Shown here: in pieces, positions 42,574 through 51,798 of the stretch
Position numbering within the stretch: the first letter of the stretch is position 1
Layout of the letters: each line of letters begins with the position of its first letter
Assembly: GCF_047250385.1 (NCBI RefSeq)
Contig: NZ_JBLBVM010000040.1
Span: forward strand, 32,722 to 96,721
Reading direction: 5' to 3'
DNA length: 64,000 nucleotides
DNA from: Glaciecola sp047250385
GTDB taxonomy: Bacteria > Pseudomonadota > Gammaproteobacteria > Enterobacterales > Alteromonadaceae
Notes under the pieces: generated by a model
Told to the model about the DNA's origin: nothing
Databases searched by the model: none
The model's input: only the letters and a program-made list of their open reading frames with translations
Translations under genes and position numbers: made by a program

Positions 42574-42800
42574 CTAATTAGCTGCTTGTCGCGATGACTC
42601 TTCGCTTAGTGTTTTCAATTCTTGTAAGCCTTCTTCATAGCTAGGGCCAACAAACATATCCATGTTTGAGAGGCACCGACACCTTCATGCACAGCCCCAA
42701 TGATCGTTTGCGTGCTTGGGTCCATTTCTTGCCACGGTGCCCATAAAGGCCATTTTCTAAGGTCTGATACGAACGGGTGAATTTCTTGCGGAGCGGCATT
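42574..42800 (-). pseudogene. Degraded SRPBCC (polyketide-cyclase-like) gene
   Basis: Two pieces of one SRPBCC protein lie on the minus strand. From 42800 down to 42660 there are 47 codons (NAAPQEIHPFVSDLRKWPLW and on, ending GAVHEGVGASQTW), matching the family start of APPxxVFxxVxDxxxWxxWxPW. Right after, in another frame, MDMFVGPSYEEGLQELKTLS runs to a stop at 42574, matching the C-terminal helix. About 75-80 middle residues and the N-terminal membrane segment are missing, and a stop precedes the first piece. So the gene has an internal deletion with a frameshift. Confidence 0.75.
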
Positions 42801-42835
42801 CTAGTATTGAGAAGTGAGCTTTTTAAGCTTTGTTA

Positions 42836-42869
42836 AGCCCCCGAAAGTTCTGTTTAAACTTTGGGGGCT
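42836..42869. terminator. GC-rich inverted repeat after the DUF885 gene
   Basis: AGCCCCC-G-AAAGTT (42836-42849) pairs with AACTTTGGGGGCT (42857-42869) with one bulged G. It lies 38 bases beyond the DUF885 stop on the minus strand and probably ends that transcript, although no long T run follows. A close relative of this hairpin is at 46189-46218. Confidence 0.6.
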
Positions 42870-42906
42870 GCGTGACCTTAATTAATCGATCTTTGTGCTT
42901 TGTACG

Positions 42907-44724
42907 CTACGATTTTAATTTTTCCGCAATATATTGATCGACCAGTCGCTCCATAATGTCTAACGGAACAGCACCATTCTTCAAAATTACATCGTGGAAT
43001 TCACCCAGTGAAAACTTATCACCTAAGGCGTTTTTAGCTTTAGAACGAACTTCCAATATTTTCATCATACCGACTTTATAAGCTGTTGCTTGCCCCGGTA
43101 AAACTATATAGCGTTCAATTTCAGATATTACATCTGACTCTGCCATACCCGTGTTGTTTAGCATGTAATCAATTGCTTCTTCACGCGTCCAACGTTTCGA
43201 ATGGATGCCTGTATCGACGACTAATCTAACAGCTCTGAATAACTCAGCTTGCAGTCGACCAATATTATCGAATGGGTCATCTTGAAAGCCCAATTCCCAC
43301 GCTAGATACTCAGAATATAATGCCCAACCTTCTACATAAGCAGTGAATGGAGAGATGGTTCTGAATAAAGGAATACCTTCTAACTCCATACCAATAGCGA
43401 TTTGGAAGTGGTGACCGGGAATGCCTTCGTGGTATGCCAGAGTGCGCATGCCGTATTTCGGCGTTGCTTTTATGTCGTATAAGTTAGCAAAGAAAACACC
43501 AGGGCGAGCGCCATCAATAGACGGTTGCTGATAGTAGGCTCCAGGTGCCGTTTTTTCTTTGAACAATGGAATGCGCTTCACTTCCATACCGGCTTCAGGT
43601 CTTAATGAAAATGAGTCTCCTAAGCCTGCGTTTATTTCGTCTAGTATAGTCTGATAGTCCGTTAATATTTGTTCACGGCCTTCATCAGTATCTGGGTAGT
43701 AAAATCTTTCATCGGCGGCTAATGCATTGATGGCTGGGGTAAAGCCCTCAATGATATCGTAACCTTCAGCACCTAAAATATTCAGCATTTCACTTTGTAT
43801 GCGATCAACTTCTGCCAATCCAATGTTATGAATTTGGTCGGCGCTATAATCGGTAGTCGTAAAGAATCGAAGCGCCAACTTGTATACTTCATCACCTTGG
43901 GGAACATGCCAAATACCGTCATCAGTGCCTGCTTTATTCTCTAGTTCTGAGAAGTAGCCTATTAGCATCTGATAGCTTGGATACACCGTTTGTTCAATTT
44001 GTGTTTTGGTTTGACTTAGCAAGTCGTCGTATTGCGCTTCTGGAATTTCATCCGCTTTCTTCATTTTTTCGTGTAAAGAAGTATAGAGAATGTTTTCAGT
44101 GGAAGGCTTATCGACAAAACCCTGCATTTCATCAATTACGCGACGAATGACAAATTTGGGTGGAAGGATGCCTTTGTCTTCACGAATTTTAAGGCCTTCC
44201 ATCATTTGTTCATAATAACGCTTCGATTCACTCAAGCGTGAGATATAGTGTTCAACGCTTTCAATGTCAGTGATGGCATGTTGCGAATCCATGAAACTAG
44301 GGAAGCTACTTTGTGCGCCCGACATCTGATTAAAGGGATAGTTGTGATACTTATATTCCTCAAAACCTTCAAGTGTATCGAATAAGTACAGCGCAATTTC
44401 TTTAGAAAGCTCCTGATCTGCATCTAAGTCGTCATATTTCAACAGTACCTGTTTGGCCTGTCTCAAGTCCTTAAACATTTTTGCAGTAGCAGCTTCACTC
44501 GCGTCATCTAAATGTGCATTGTGACCTGTGATGCCCATACTCTCGAACACGCCGATAGAGGTCATCGTTTCGGGGCTTTGGAGGGCAACTTTAATTAATG
44601 TGCGGTCCAAAAAGACTCTGAAAGAGAAAGGCTTTTCTGCCTTCCATTCATGAGTTGCGATTGCGCCAGTAATCACAACTATTACCAATACAGCCATTCC
44701 TAACCACTTAAAGAATGTTTTCAT
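42907..44724 (-). CDS. DUF885-family membrane-anchored metallopeptidase-like protein
   Basis: A 605-residue protein with an N-terminal signal anchor (about 8-25) and a DUF885 body. The zinc-binding motif HEGIPGHH (near residue 427) is present and corresponds to the HExxxH-like core seen across the family; DTGIHSKRWTREEAIDYML and LPGQATAYKVGMMKI (about 530-575) are further signatures. Related proteins cleave small peptides; the fold is like M3/M32-type metallopeptidases. It should sit in the periplasm. It follows the OprB-like porin gene on the same strand (75-base gap). Confidence 0.85.
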   Translation of the reverse strand: MKTFFKWLGMAVLVIVVITGAIATHEWKAEKPFSFRVFLDRTLIKVALQSPETMTSIGVFESMGITGHNAHLDDASEAATAKMFKDLRQAKQVLLKYDDLDADQELSKEIALYLFDTLEGFEEYKYHNYPFNQMSGAQSSFPSFMDSQHAITDIESVEHYISRLSESKRYYEQMMEGLKIREDKGILPPKFVIRRVIDEMQGFVDKPSTENILYTSLHEKMKKADEIPEAQYDDLLSQTKTQIEQTVYPSYQMLIGYFSELENKAGTDDGIWHVPQGDEVYKLALRFFTTTDYSADQIHNIGLAEVDRIQSEMLNILGAEGYDIIEGFTPAINALAADERFYYPDTDEGREQILTDYQTILDEINAGLGDSFSLRPEAGMEVKRIPLFKEKTAPGAYYQQPSIDGARPGVFFANLYDIKATPKYGMRTLAYHEGIPGHHFQIAIGMELEGIPLFRTISPFTAYVEGWALYSEYLAWELGFQDDPFDNIGRLQAELFRAVRLVVDTGIHSKRWTREEAIDYMLNNTGMAESDVISEIERYIVLPGQATAYKVGMMKILEVRSKAKNALGDKFSLGEFHDVILKNGAVPLDIMERLVDQYIAEKLKS

Positions 44725-44799
44725 TTGTGCTTATCCCTGTTCTTATATTTTCTACCATGTATGTTAGTTTGACTGCCTAACTTTAAATAAACTGCGAGT

Positions 44800-45948
44800 T
44801 TATAATTCGATAGTGAGTCTTAAGCCAATGATGCTTGCAGAATCGATGTTGGTTGCACTCGGGTTTTTTATCCACTGTAGGCTAGGTTGCAAAGTAAGCC
44901 AATCATTTACTTTCGCTGAGTAGCTTAACTCGATATTTAATTCACCTGATGCTTTATCTAAATTATGATGAGGATCGTCTACTCTGCGCTTGGACGATAA
45001 TTCTGCAAAAGCAAAAGCAATCCCTATTTGATCTTCACTTCTACTTTCGAAGAAGCCTGTTTTCACTAAGCCTGCACTATAAAATTGATTAAACACATTG
45101 GTCTTAGATGAGGCAGTGTCCAGCCTAGCAAAACCGGTTAAACCGCTAACGCTTTCAAAAGTACGTTCACCGTGCATATAAAAGCCTACATTATCTGATG
45201 GAGATGTGCCATTAGCTCCGCTCTGATCGTAGTGCCATAATCCTACTAACCATTTTGTTTGCGCTTGGCGATACTCAAATTCAGCTATATTTAAGTAACC
45301 ATCGTTCGAAGATAAATCTAAAGTTAGTTTGTTCGCATTATTTAGATCGCCGGGCACACCGTCTGAGATCACAGTTCTAAATGTGTATTGTTCGGCCACG
45401 TATTGGTAACGCAAAGATAAGCCAAGGAAAGGGTAAGTAGAAGGTCCGTTTCTACCACTCGAACCCAAAGTATTACCCATACCATAAGCCGAGTTGACGA
45501 AAAGACCAGCGCTTTCAATAACATCAAATTCTGTATTGGTATCGAAAAAACCGATTAACACACTGTGATTGCCTTTTGTGATATCCACGTAAGCTTCAAA
45601 AATGCGCTTTATGTGAACGCCTGTCTCAGAGCCTGATGCGCCTTGAACATCGCCTACAATTGTTTCACTAAACTTTTCGCCATTTGCGTATAGTACGCTA
45701 CCTAAAACGCGCAGGTTTACTCCATTCTCAAATTCAAACTGATTAGATAACGACAGCGTTGCATAGTCGATATACGCTGAGCCGGTTTTTAGCCCGCCTG
45801 ATTGGTTTCGTAAAAAGTCACTGCTGTAAGTAAAATTAATGCTGGGGGCAAAGTTATTTTCATCTGCCATTGTGACAAATGGAACAAGTAAAAAAGCGCC
45901 TATAACCGAGGCAAAATAAAAGGGGCAAATCGATAATGGGAACTTCAT
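44800..45948 (-). CDS. Carbohydrate-selective porin, OprB-like
   Basis: A 382-residue outer-membrane barrel protein with a signal peptide (cut after TMA near residue 28). The INFTYSSDFLRNQSGGLKTG start, YLGLSLRYQYVAEQYTFRTVISDGVPGD centre (short part: FRTVISDGVPGD) and LELSYSAKVNDWLTLQPSLQWI-type end (here DWLTLQPSLQWI) are the standard OprB/porin-B strands, and the chain ends in a hydrophobic strand. OprB proteins pass sugars; here no sugar genes adjoin. Paired 14-base direct repeats lie upstream. Confidence 0.85.
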   Translation of the reverse strand: MKFPLSICPFYFASVIGAFLLVPFVTMADENNFAPSINFTYSSDFLRNQSGGLKTGSAYIDYATLSLSNQFEFENGVNLRVLGSVLYANGEKFSETIVGDVQGASGSETGVHIKRIFEAYVDITKGNHSVLIGFFDTNTEFDVIESAGLFVNSAYGMGNTLGSSGRNGPSTYPFLGLSLRYQYVAEQYTFRTVISDGVPGDLNNANKLTLDLSSNDGYLNIAEFEYRQAQTKWLVGLWHYDQSGANGTSPSDNVGFYMHGERTFESVSGLTGFARLDTASSKTNVFNQFYSAGLVKTGFFESRSEDQIGIAFAFAELSSKRRVDDPHHNLDKASGELNIELSYSAKVNDWLTLQPSLQWIKNPSATNIDSASIIGLRLTIEL

Positions 45949-46252
45949 CGTATTCCGAATTTATGCATTACATTAGTTACTAACTCAGTTTTTGTAACCG
46001 TCTAATATAGTAACTGCAGCATGGCAAAGTGATTGTTGATAGTAAAAATTGTAATTGGCGATGTTAAAGCAATAGATGATGTTAATGCAATGAATAAATA
46101 TAGGCAGCAGCGAATGGTAGGGTTTTATTCGTAGGTTTGGATTAGTGAGTCAGGGGATAGAAAAAACAGAGTATTAGAGGAAGGAAGCGCCCCGAGAGTT
46201 AGATAAAACTTTCGGGGCAGTTAGGTACAATTTATTTTGTTTTCCTAGTTTA
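45949..46252. other. 304-base intergenic region
   Basis: Between the OprB-like start and the Ig-like gene stop (both on the minus strand). It holds two imperfect direct repeats, GATGTTAAAGCAAT (46060-46073) and GATGTTAATGCAAT (46078-46091), 18 bases apart, and the hairpin at 46189-46218. I see no gene here. Confidence 0.6.
46189..46218. terminator. Inverted repeat after the Ig-like lipoprotein gene
   Basis: GCCCCGAGAGTT (46189-46200) and AACTTTCGGGGC (46207-46218) pair over 12 positions with one mismatch. It lies 34 bases beyond the stop on the minus strand. It shares its GCCCCGAAAGTT core with the hairpin at 42836-42869. Confidence 0.6.
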
Positions 46253-48676
46253 TTATTCTAGGTCGACGGTAAAGCTTAGAGAAGAAACAACTCCACTAGG
46301 AGAGCTTATTAACACCGTAACGGTTGTGTCTGTAGGCTCAGTTTCTTCATTCTTTAGTGTGAATACAAAAGTGCTAGCGGCATCCCTATTTGTGATAGGC
46401 ATTATTGCGTTTGTAACTCCTGCAAGCGTACCTGCAATCGAGCTCACCTGTATACTAGAACCACTCGCGATTGGTTGTATTTCTGTATCAGAGAATGTGT
46501 ATTCGAATACGGCAGTTTCATTACGAGGAATAGATAAGACCGATCCTCCTGGTGCAGGTGAAGTATTGTTAGCTAACTCAACTCCATTATTACTAACCGA
46601 TATTAATGCTTGGCTGCTCGACATGACTAACACGGTCGCTCTACGCACATGAATGCTGGGTTCTCCACAATTTGTCGCTGCACATTGTGGGCCATCAAAT
46701 AGTCCGTTTTGAATGTTGGGTTCAGGATCACCCGATGCATCAAAATCTAAGTAAATTTCGTTAGAATCTCTCATTCCATTTTCGTTATCGTCGCGCCAAG
46801 CTTCACTTAGATCGATAAAGCCAGATCTAGTTGGCAAAGTCACCTCAAAACCACTGCCATCGTTGTCAGTAATTGCAGGACCATCGGCATCGTCGTATTG
46901 ATTGTTTCCATTACTATCTACCAATGTTTCATGACCAATGGCTGTCGCTAAAATAGTTACGCGATGGTCATCTGGTTTAGGGTTTGAGCTTCTCCAAATG
47001 ACACTGCAACTACCATTTGTTGTGTTGCATGTTGGATCAATTCGACCACCTTCTGCGGTGAATGAAACAGTTGTGCCATCAGGAACGGGATTGTTAAACG
47101 TATCAGCTAAGCTAGCAAATATAGTAACTTCGGCATCATTTATGTTGAATGCTTCGGGATTTAGGTTTGAAGGTGACAAAGTAATGCTATTCTGATCCGG
47201 CAAGCCTGTATTTACAGAGAGTAAGTCAGACTGTGTTTGCAGCGTCTGTGTATCACTCACTTCAACTTCAGCCGATACTCTTACTGAAGTCGGCACATTA
47301 CCAGCATTCACTTTCACACTCACTTGACCTTCTGAGTTAGTAATTGCCGTTGCAGGCGCCAAAGTCAGGCCACCGGTATCGGTGTTCAAACTAAAGTTAA
47401 CGGTTTGTTGAGCTAGTGGATTGCCTTGCGCACCTTTTACTCTAAAGGTCACGGTAGAAACTGTTTCACGGCCTTGGCCGCCAGTACCTTGCAGTACGAT
47501 GTTTTCGGGAGAAGCAGACACAAACTCAATCGTTCCGACCGACTCCGGAGACAAAATAATATCTCTTGTAATAGTCACATTCGTTGAGTTGATGTTTATC
47601 GTTGCAGTAATGGTGTCGATATTACCTGTTCCGCCCGCGCAGCTAAGGTCTCTATATGTTGCATTTGCAGTACCATTGATAGTGTTCACTTGTGTGTCAA
47701 TGGTTCCGCTACCTTCCTGTACACATCGAGATGTGAAAGTCACTGGCGTGCTGTTGGTAATAACTTGGTCGTTTTCATCAACTAATGCTACGACAACGCC
47801 TAAAGTTGCGCCTGAGCTAATTGTGACTTCATCAGAAGAGACTGCATTGCCTAAACCAATAGTATTTTCTACAAAGACACCGTCTTCAAAATGACCAAAA
47901 CGGACAATGCTATCGTTCACGGTATCTACCGACTGAACTTCGTAGTTAATCGAATTGCTAGCTGTTTCTGAATCAACACTGTAAGTTGCGGAAATAGTCG
48001 CTGCACCTAATTCTTGCTGACTTGGGGTAAGTGTGGCTTGTGCAATACCTTCATCGTTAGTTAATGCTTGAGTGACTGATAAATTGCCTGATGTGCTTTG
48101 AAAATTAATGATTTGGTCGACAATAGGAGCGTCATCACTACTTAGTAAAGTAGCTTGAACTAATACTTCTTCATCTGCTTTAAAGCGGGTTACAGGGTTG
48201 CCATCTGCATTTAAAATATTCACTGTAATGGAAGATAACTCAGGGCTGGTAGCGTTTGCAGACAAGAATTCGTAGTTTGCGGAGCCAACTGTTTCACCGT
48301 AAGTCGCGGTGAGCACTGCTGCACCAACGTTAGCGTTGCTTGACTCCATGGAAACCTGAGCTACTCCATTGCTATCAGTTAACTTTGTGGCAACTGATAG
48401 TGTGCCTATGCCAGCGTTAAAAGTAATAATTTCACCATTAAGTGGCGCACCGTCTTGAGTCAGCGTAGCGCGCACGCAAACTGTGTCACCTAATGTAAAT
48501 GCATTTCCTGACACCGCAGCACAATTTGCATCTAGAACATCAACAGTAATAGCAGTAATAACTTGATCAGGTTTGCCCTCATCTACTTCTTCATTGTCGC
48601 CAGAGGCACCATTACATGCGGCTAGGATGAGTGCGAAAAATAACACTCCAAATACTTTTAATAATCGTTCTGTCAT
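46253..48676 (-). CDS. Multi-domain Ig-like (Big_1-type) lipoprotein
   Basis: An 807-residue lipoprotein (lipobox LAAC, Cys21) made mainly of repeated bacterial Ig-like domains. At least five units are seen, starting near 42, 147, 262, 382 and 500. Each carries the adhesin-type pattern of strands such as GxxxVxVxxTLT, NxxGxAxxxxxS and a final Y/F. Near 600-660 are two Asp/Asn-rich loops (DSNGNNQYDDADGP, DDNENGMRDSNE) that look like calcium-binding dockerin-like loops. Paired cysteines are scattered. It is placed 5 bases after darP, a housekeeping gene, which is an odd arrangement. Probable surface or periplasmic adhesin or structural protein; role unknown. Confidence 0.8.
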   Translation of the reverse strand: MTERLLKVFGVLFFALILAACNGASGDNEEVDEGKPDQVITAITVDVLDANCAAVSGNAFTLGDTVCVRATLTQDGAPLNGEIITFNAGIGTLSVATKLTDSNGVAQVSMESSNANVGAAVLTATYGETVGSANYEFLSANATSPELSSITVNILNADGNPVTRFKADEEVLVQATLLSSDDAPIVDQIINFQSTSGNLSVTQALTNDEGIAQATLTPSQQELGAATISATYSVDSETASNSINYEVQSVDTVNDSIVRFGHFEDGVFVENTIGLGNAVSSDEVTISSGATLGVVVALVDENDQVITNSTPVTFTSRCVQEGSGTIDTQVNTINGTANATYRDLSCAGGTGNIDTITATININSTNVTITRDIILSPESVGTIEFVSASPENIVLQGTGGQGRETVSTVTFRVKGAQGNPLAQQTVNFSLNTDTGGLTLAPATAITNSEGQVSVKVNAGNVPTSVRVSAEVEVSDTQTLQTQSDLLSVNTGLPDQNSITLSPSNLNPEAFNINDAEVTIFASLADTFNNPVPDGTTVSFTAEGGRIDPTCNTTNGSCSVIWRSSNPKPDDHRVTILATAIGHETLVDSNGNNQYDDADGPAITDNDGSGFEVTLPTRSGFIDLSEAWRDDNENGMRDSNEIYLDFDASGDPEPNIQNGLFDGPQCAATNCGEPSIHVRRATVLVMSSSQALISVSNNGVELANNTSPAPGGSVLSIPRNETAVFEYTFSDTEIQPIASGSSIQVSSIAGTLAGVTNAIMPITNRDAASTFVFTLKNEETEPTDTTVTVLISSPSGVVSSLSFTVDLE

Positions 48677-48681
48677 GAAAA

Positions 48682-49209
48682 CTACTCTTCAATGTGTTGT
48701 TTTAAATACTGAAAAATCTCTCTTGCGGCCTTCGGCGGCTTTTCGGCCTCTTTCTGCTTAACGGCCTGACGTTGCATTTGCCTTAATTTTTGTCGATCTA
48801 AATCTGGATATTCATCCAAAAGACTTTGGATAGCAGAATCACCTTGGCTGACAATATCGTCTCGAAGCTGCTCTAGCTGATGGAAGTGATCGTTTGAGCG
48901 CAGGTGATGAGCTCTTAATCGTTGGATGCCGTCTTCAATGGGGGCTAGTTCAACTTGGCGTAAAATCTTGCCAATTAGCTGAAGTTGGCGTCGAAAACCA
49001 TCCTTCTTCCTATTAATACGATTCGCTAACTGCACAGCTTCTCGCAATTCATCGCTAAGTGGAATTTCATCGAGTTGAGCATTTGAAAACTCAACTAAAG
49101 CGACACCCAACTGTTTTATGTCTTCAGCTTCTTGCTTAAGTTGAGTTTTACTTTTTATTATTTCGCCATTCTCATCGAGAAGTGGTTCGTTGCTGTGATC
49201 GGCATTCAT
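48682..49209 (-). CDS. darP: Ribosome biogenesis factor DarP (YjgA)
   Basis: Helical protein of 175 residues that helps late assembly of the 50S subunit. The sequence KSKTQLKQEAEDIKQLG, LSDELREAVQLANRI, KKDGFRRQLQLIGKILRQVE (short part: RRQLQLIGKILR) and HHLRSNDHFHQLEQLRD match the family closely. The ATG at 49209 (MNADHSNEP) is the family-like start; an upstream frame to 49263 adds an unlikely cysteine-rich stretch. It is divergent from pmbA, the usual partner in gammaproteobacteria. Confidence 0.93.
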   Translation of the reverse strand: MNADHSNEPLLDENGEIIKSKTQLKQEAEDIKQLGVALVEFSNAQLDEIPLSDELREAVQLANRINRKKDGFRRQLQLIGKILRQVELAPIEDGIQRLRAHHLRSNDHFHQLEQLRDDIVSQGDSAIQSLLDEYPDLDRQKLRQMQRQAVKQKEAEKPPKAAREIFQYLKQHIEE

Positions 49210-49291
49210 ATAAAGTTTTTTGATTTTTTTAGTGCTAGAATTACAACAGATTGTAACCGTCACACTATTGTTTGGACAGTAAAAAGAAACT

Positions 49292-50623
49292 ATGGAATCT
49301 GAAAAGCAGTTAGCAGAAATTCAAAATGTCGTTGATGACGCATTGCGTTTAGCCATTCAAAAAGGAGCGACTTCAGCTGAAGCCAGCATGTCAAAAGTTC
49401 AAGGCATCGCAGTTTCTTCAAGACTTAAAGAAGTTGAAACAGTAGAGTTCACAAATGACGGTGGGCTAGGCATAGCGGTGTTTGTAGGGCAAAAGAAGGG
49501 GAGTGCGTCCACTGCTGATTTAAGCCCAGCAGCTCTCAGATTGACTGTAGAAAAAGCAGTTGAAATTGCAAAATATACGAGCGAAGACGACTGTGCCGGC
49601 GTCGCTGATAAGGAATTTATTGCCACTGAAATCCCCGATTTAGACTTATACCATCCTATAGAATTAGATACCCAAGCAGGAATTAAAATGGCCATTGAGG
49701 CCGAAACTGCGGGAATGGACTTCGATTCTAAGATAGTGAATTCAGATGGCGCTTCATATAACGCCAATCTAGGTGTGCGAGTCTATGGAAATACTCATGG
49801 TATCAATGCTGGATATGCGAGCAGTCGTTACAACCTAAGTTGTGTGTTAATAGGGCAAGATGGTGACGATATGCAGCGAAATTACGCGTATACCATCGAT
49901 CGTGAAGCACATTTACTCGACTCTCCACACAAAGTGGGTGTCGATGCCGCAAAAGAGACGCTTAGTCGTTTAGGCGCAAGAAAAATCAATACGGCCAAAG
50001 TTCCGGTCCTATTCCACCGCGACATCGCCTCGGGAATATTCGGTCACTTTGTTAGTGCAATTAGTGGAGGTAGTTTGTTTAGGCAGTCTTCATTCCTTTT
50101 AGATAGCTTAGGCACTAAAGTCTTCCCTGATTGGTTAACTATTACTGAAAAACCTCACATATTGAAAGGCTTAGCAAGCTCTCCGTTCGATAATGAAGGT
50201 GTGCGTACGCAGGATATGACAATTGTCGACTCGGGTATATTACAACATTATTTATTAACCAGTTACTCAGCTCGTAAACTGAAAATGCAAACAAACGGAC
50301 ATGCCGGTGGTATTCACAATTGGTTGCTTAGTTCTACCGGGGAATCTGATAAAGAACTTTTAGAGAAAATGGGTACTGGCTTGATCGTCACTGAGCTAAT
50401 GGGTCAAGGCGTGAATATCGTGAACGGTGATTATTCTCGCGGTGCCGCCGGCTTTTGGGTAGAAAACGGAATTATTCAGTATCCGGTACATGAGATTACT
50501 ATTGCTGGCAACCTACAGGACATGTTCCACAATATAGTGGCTATTGGTGCTGAAACTGAGCACAGAGGCAGCATTCAAACCGGCTCTATATTAATAGAGT
50601 CGATGCAAGTTGCGGGTGCTTAA
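49292..50623 (+). CDS. pmbA: Metalloprotease PmbA (TldE)
   Basis: PmbA (TldE) works with TldD as a heteromeric protease maturing microcins and degrading unfolded peptides. The 443-residue protein shows the family segments: GISVSSRLKEVETVEFTNDGGLGIAVF (short part: VEFTNDGGLGIAVF), VFFDRxxASGIFGHF-like RDIASGIFGHFVSAISGGS, and the ending AGFWVENGIIQYPVHEITIAGNL (short part: GFWVENGIIQYPV). TldE lacks the HExxxH of TldD, as here. It is divergent from darP across about 80 bases and has its own terminator. Confidence 0.95.
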   Translation: MESEKQLAEIQNVVDDALRLAIQKGATSAEASMSKVQGIAVSSRLKEVETVEFTNDGGLGIAVFVGQKKGSASTADLSPAALRLTVEKAVEIAKYTSEDDCAGVADKEFIATEIPDLDLYHPIELDTQAGIKMAIEAETAGMDFDSKIVNSDGASYNANLGVRVYGNTHGINAGYASSRYNLSCVLIGQDGDDMQRNYAYTIDREAHLLDSPHKVGVDAAKETLSRLGARKINTAKVPVLFHRDIASGIFGHFVSAISGGSLFRQSSFLLDSLGTKVFPDWLTITEKPHILKGLASSPFDNEGVRTQDMTIVDSGILQHYLLTSYSARKLKMQTNGHAGGIHNWLLSSTGESDKELLEKMGTGLIVTELMGQGVNIVNGDYSRGAAGFWVENGIIQYPVHEITIAGNLQDMFHNIVAIGAETEHRGSIQTGSILIESMQVAGA

Positions 50624-50665
50624 CTAAGTTTGAGTGTTAGCTGTGATCGATCTGAAATAAAAAAG

Positions 50666-50697
50666 GCCTGTTCAAGTGAACAGGCTTTGTTATTTTG
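50666..50697. terminator. Bidirectional terminator between pmbA and arcA
   Basis: GCCTGTTC (50666-50673) and GAACAGGC (50678-50685) form a perfect 8-bp stem with a 4-base loop, followed by TTTGTTATTTT on the plus strand and preceded by AAAAAA (T run for the minus strand). It serves the two convergent genes. Confidence 0.9.
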
Positions 50698-50763
50698 GGT
50701 GCTTAGCTAATCTAATAATCTAAGCAATATTCAGTATGCGATAAGCAGAATGAAGAAATCTGA

Positions 50764-51468
50764 TTAATCTACTTCGCCACAAAAACGATAACCTTCGCCA
50801 TGAATAGTAACAATCAGCTCTTCACCGCTTGCCTCTGATTCAAAATGTTTACGAATTCGACGTATAGTGACATCTACCGTTCTATCGTTCGGGCGTAACT
50901 CACGACCAGTCATTTCCATAATGAGTTGTTCACGAGTTAATATTTTACCTGGATTGCTTAAGAACAAATGCAAAGCTCTGAACTCACTACGAGGTAGTCT
51001 GAATTCTTTTGCAACTGGAGAGATCAAGCTGCGGCTGTCACCATCCAGCGTCCAACCATTAAAGCTTACCTTGCTTGGTAAATCGTCATCTTCAGATGCG
51101 CTGCTTGTGCGTGACAATAAGTTACGAGCACGAATGGTTAATTCACGTGGGTTGAATGGCTTAGTTAGATAATCATCAGCGCCAATTTCAAGGCCAAGAA
51201 TGCGATCAACGTCATTGTCGCGACCCGTTAAGAAAATAAGGCCAACATTTTTTCTATCACGCACTTCGCGCGCAAGAATCAAACCGTTTTTACCCGGTAA
51301 ATTGATATCCATGATCACTAGATTGATCTGATTGTTTTGGAAGAAATCATGCATTTCTTCGCCATTCTCAGCTTCGAAGACATTGTAGCCTTCAGCTTCG
51401 AATAAGCTCTTCAGGGTAGTACGGGTAACTACTTCATCTTCAACGATCAGGATATTTGGCGTTTGCAT
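50764..51468 (-). CDS. arcA: Aerobic/anaerobic response regulator ArcA
   Basis: OmpR-family regulator that represses aerobic respiration genes at low oxygen. The 234-residue protein has receiver residues Glu10/Asp11, phosphoacceptor Asp54 (VIMDINLPGKNG) and Lys in LTKPFNPREL, and a C-terminal winged helix (TREQLIMEMTGRELRPNDRTVDVTIRRIRKHFE, of which GRELRPNDRTVDVTIRR is the ArcA signature). The close match, including MQTPNILIVEDE, makes the call firm. The sensor ArcB is not in this window. It is monocistronic. Confidence 0.95.
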   Translation of the reverse strand: MQTPNILIVEDEVVTRTTLKSLFEAEGYNVFEAENGEEMHDFFQNNQINLVIMDINLPGKNGLILAREVRDRKNVGLIFLTGRDNDVDRILGLEIGADDYLTKPFNPRELTIRARNLLSRTSSASEDDDLPSKVSFNGWTLDGDSRSLISPVAKEFRLPRSEFRALHLFLSNPGKILTREQLIMEMTGRELRPNDRTVDVTIRRIRKHFESEASGEELIVTIHGEGYRFCGEVD

Positions 51469-51798
51469 TTTTTACACTCTGTTAACTTTGCTAAATTGAG
51501 TCTATCAGAAAATTGATAAAATTCAGTTGTTTTATATGAAAAATTTCAAAAAACTAGCCCTCTAAATATGACGTGTAGTCCGTCTATGTATAATGCACTA
51601 ATCATCTGAATTACTGAAAATTAACACGTCAAGAGCTGTAATAAACTTCTATATCTGTAATAAAATTACAGTATCTGCCTCTAGTATATTCAAAATACGA
51701 CTAAATTGAAAACTAGAATTGGCTTAACTTTCATATTTATCGGAATACTTCAGTGTCTCTGAAGCACTGAAACAAAAAATCTCTAACTTCCGACTAAT
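51469..51798. other. 330-base intergenic region upstream of arcA
   Basis: AT-rich DNA between arcA (start) and the glgA stop, both on the minus strand. It must contain the arcA promoter. I see no clear gene, terminator with T run or known operator. Confidence 0.5.

Noticed and set aside
46326..47894. Plus-strand frames inside the Ig-like lipoprotein gene
   Set aside because: They are antisense to a gene with strong domain evidence, and their composition follows from the repetitive Thr/Val-rich coding strand.
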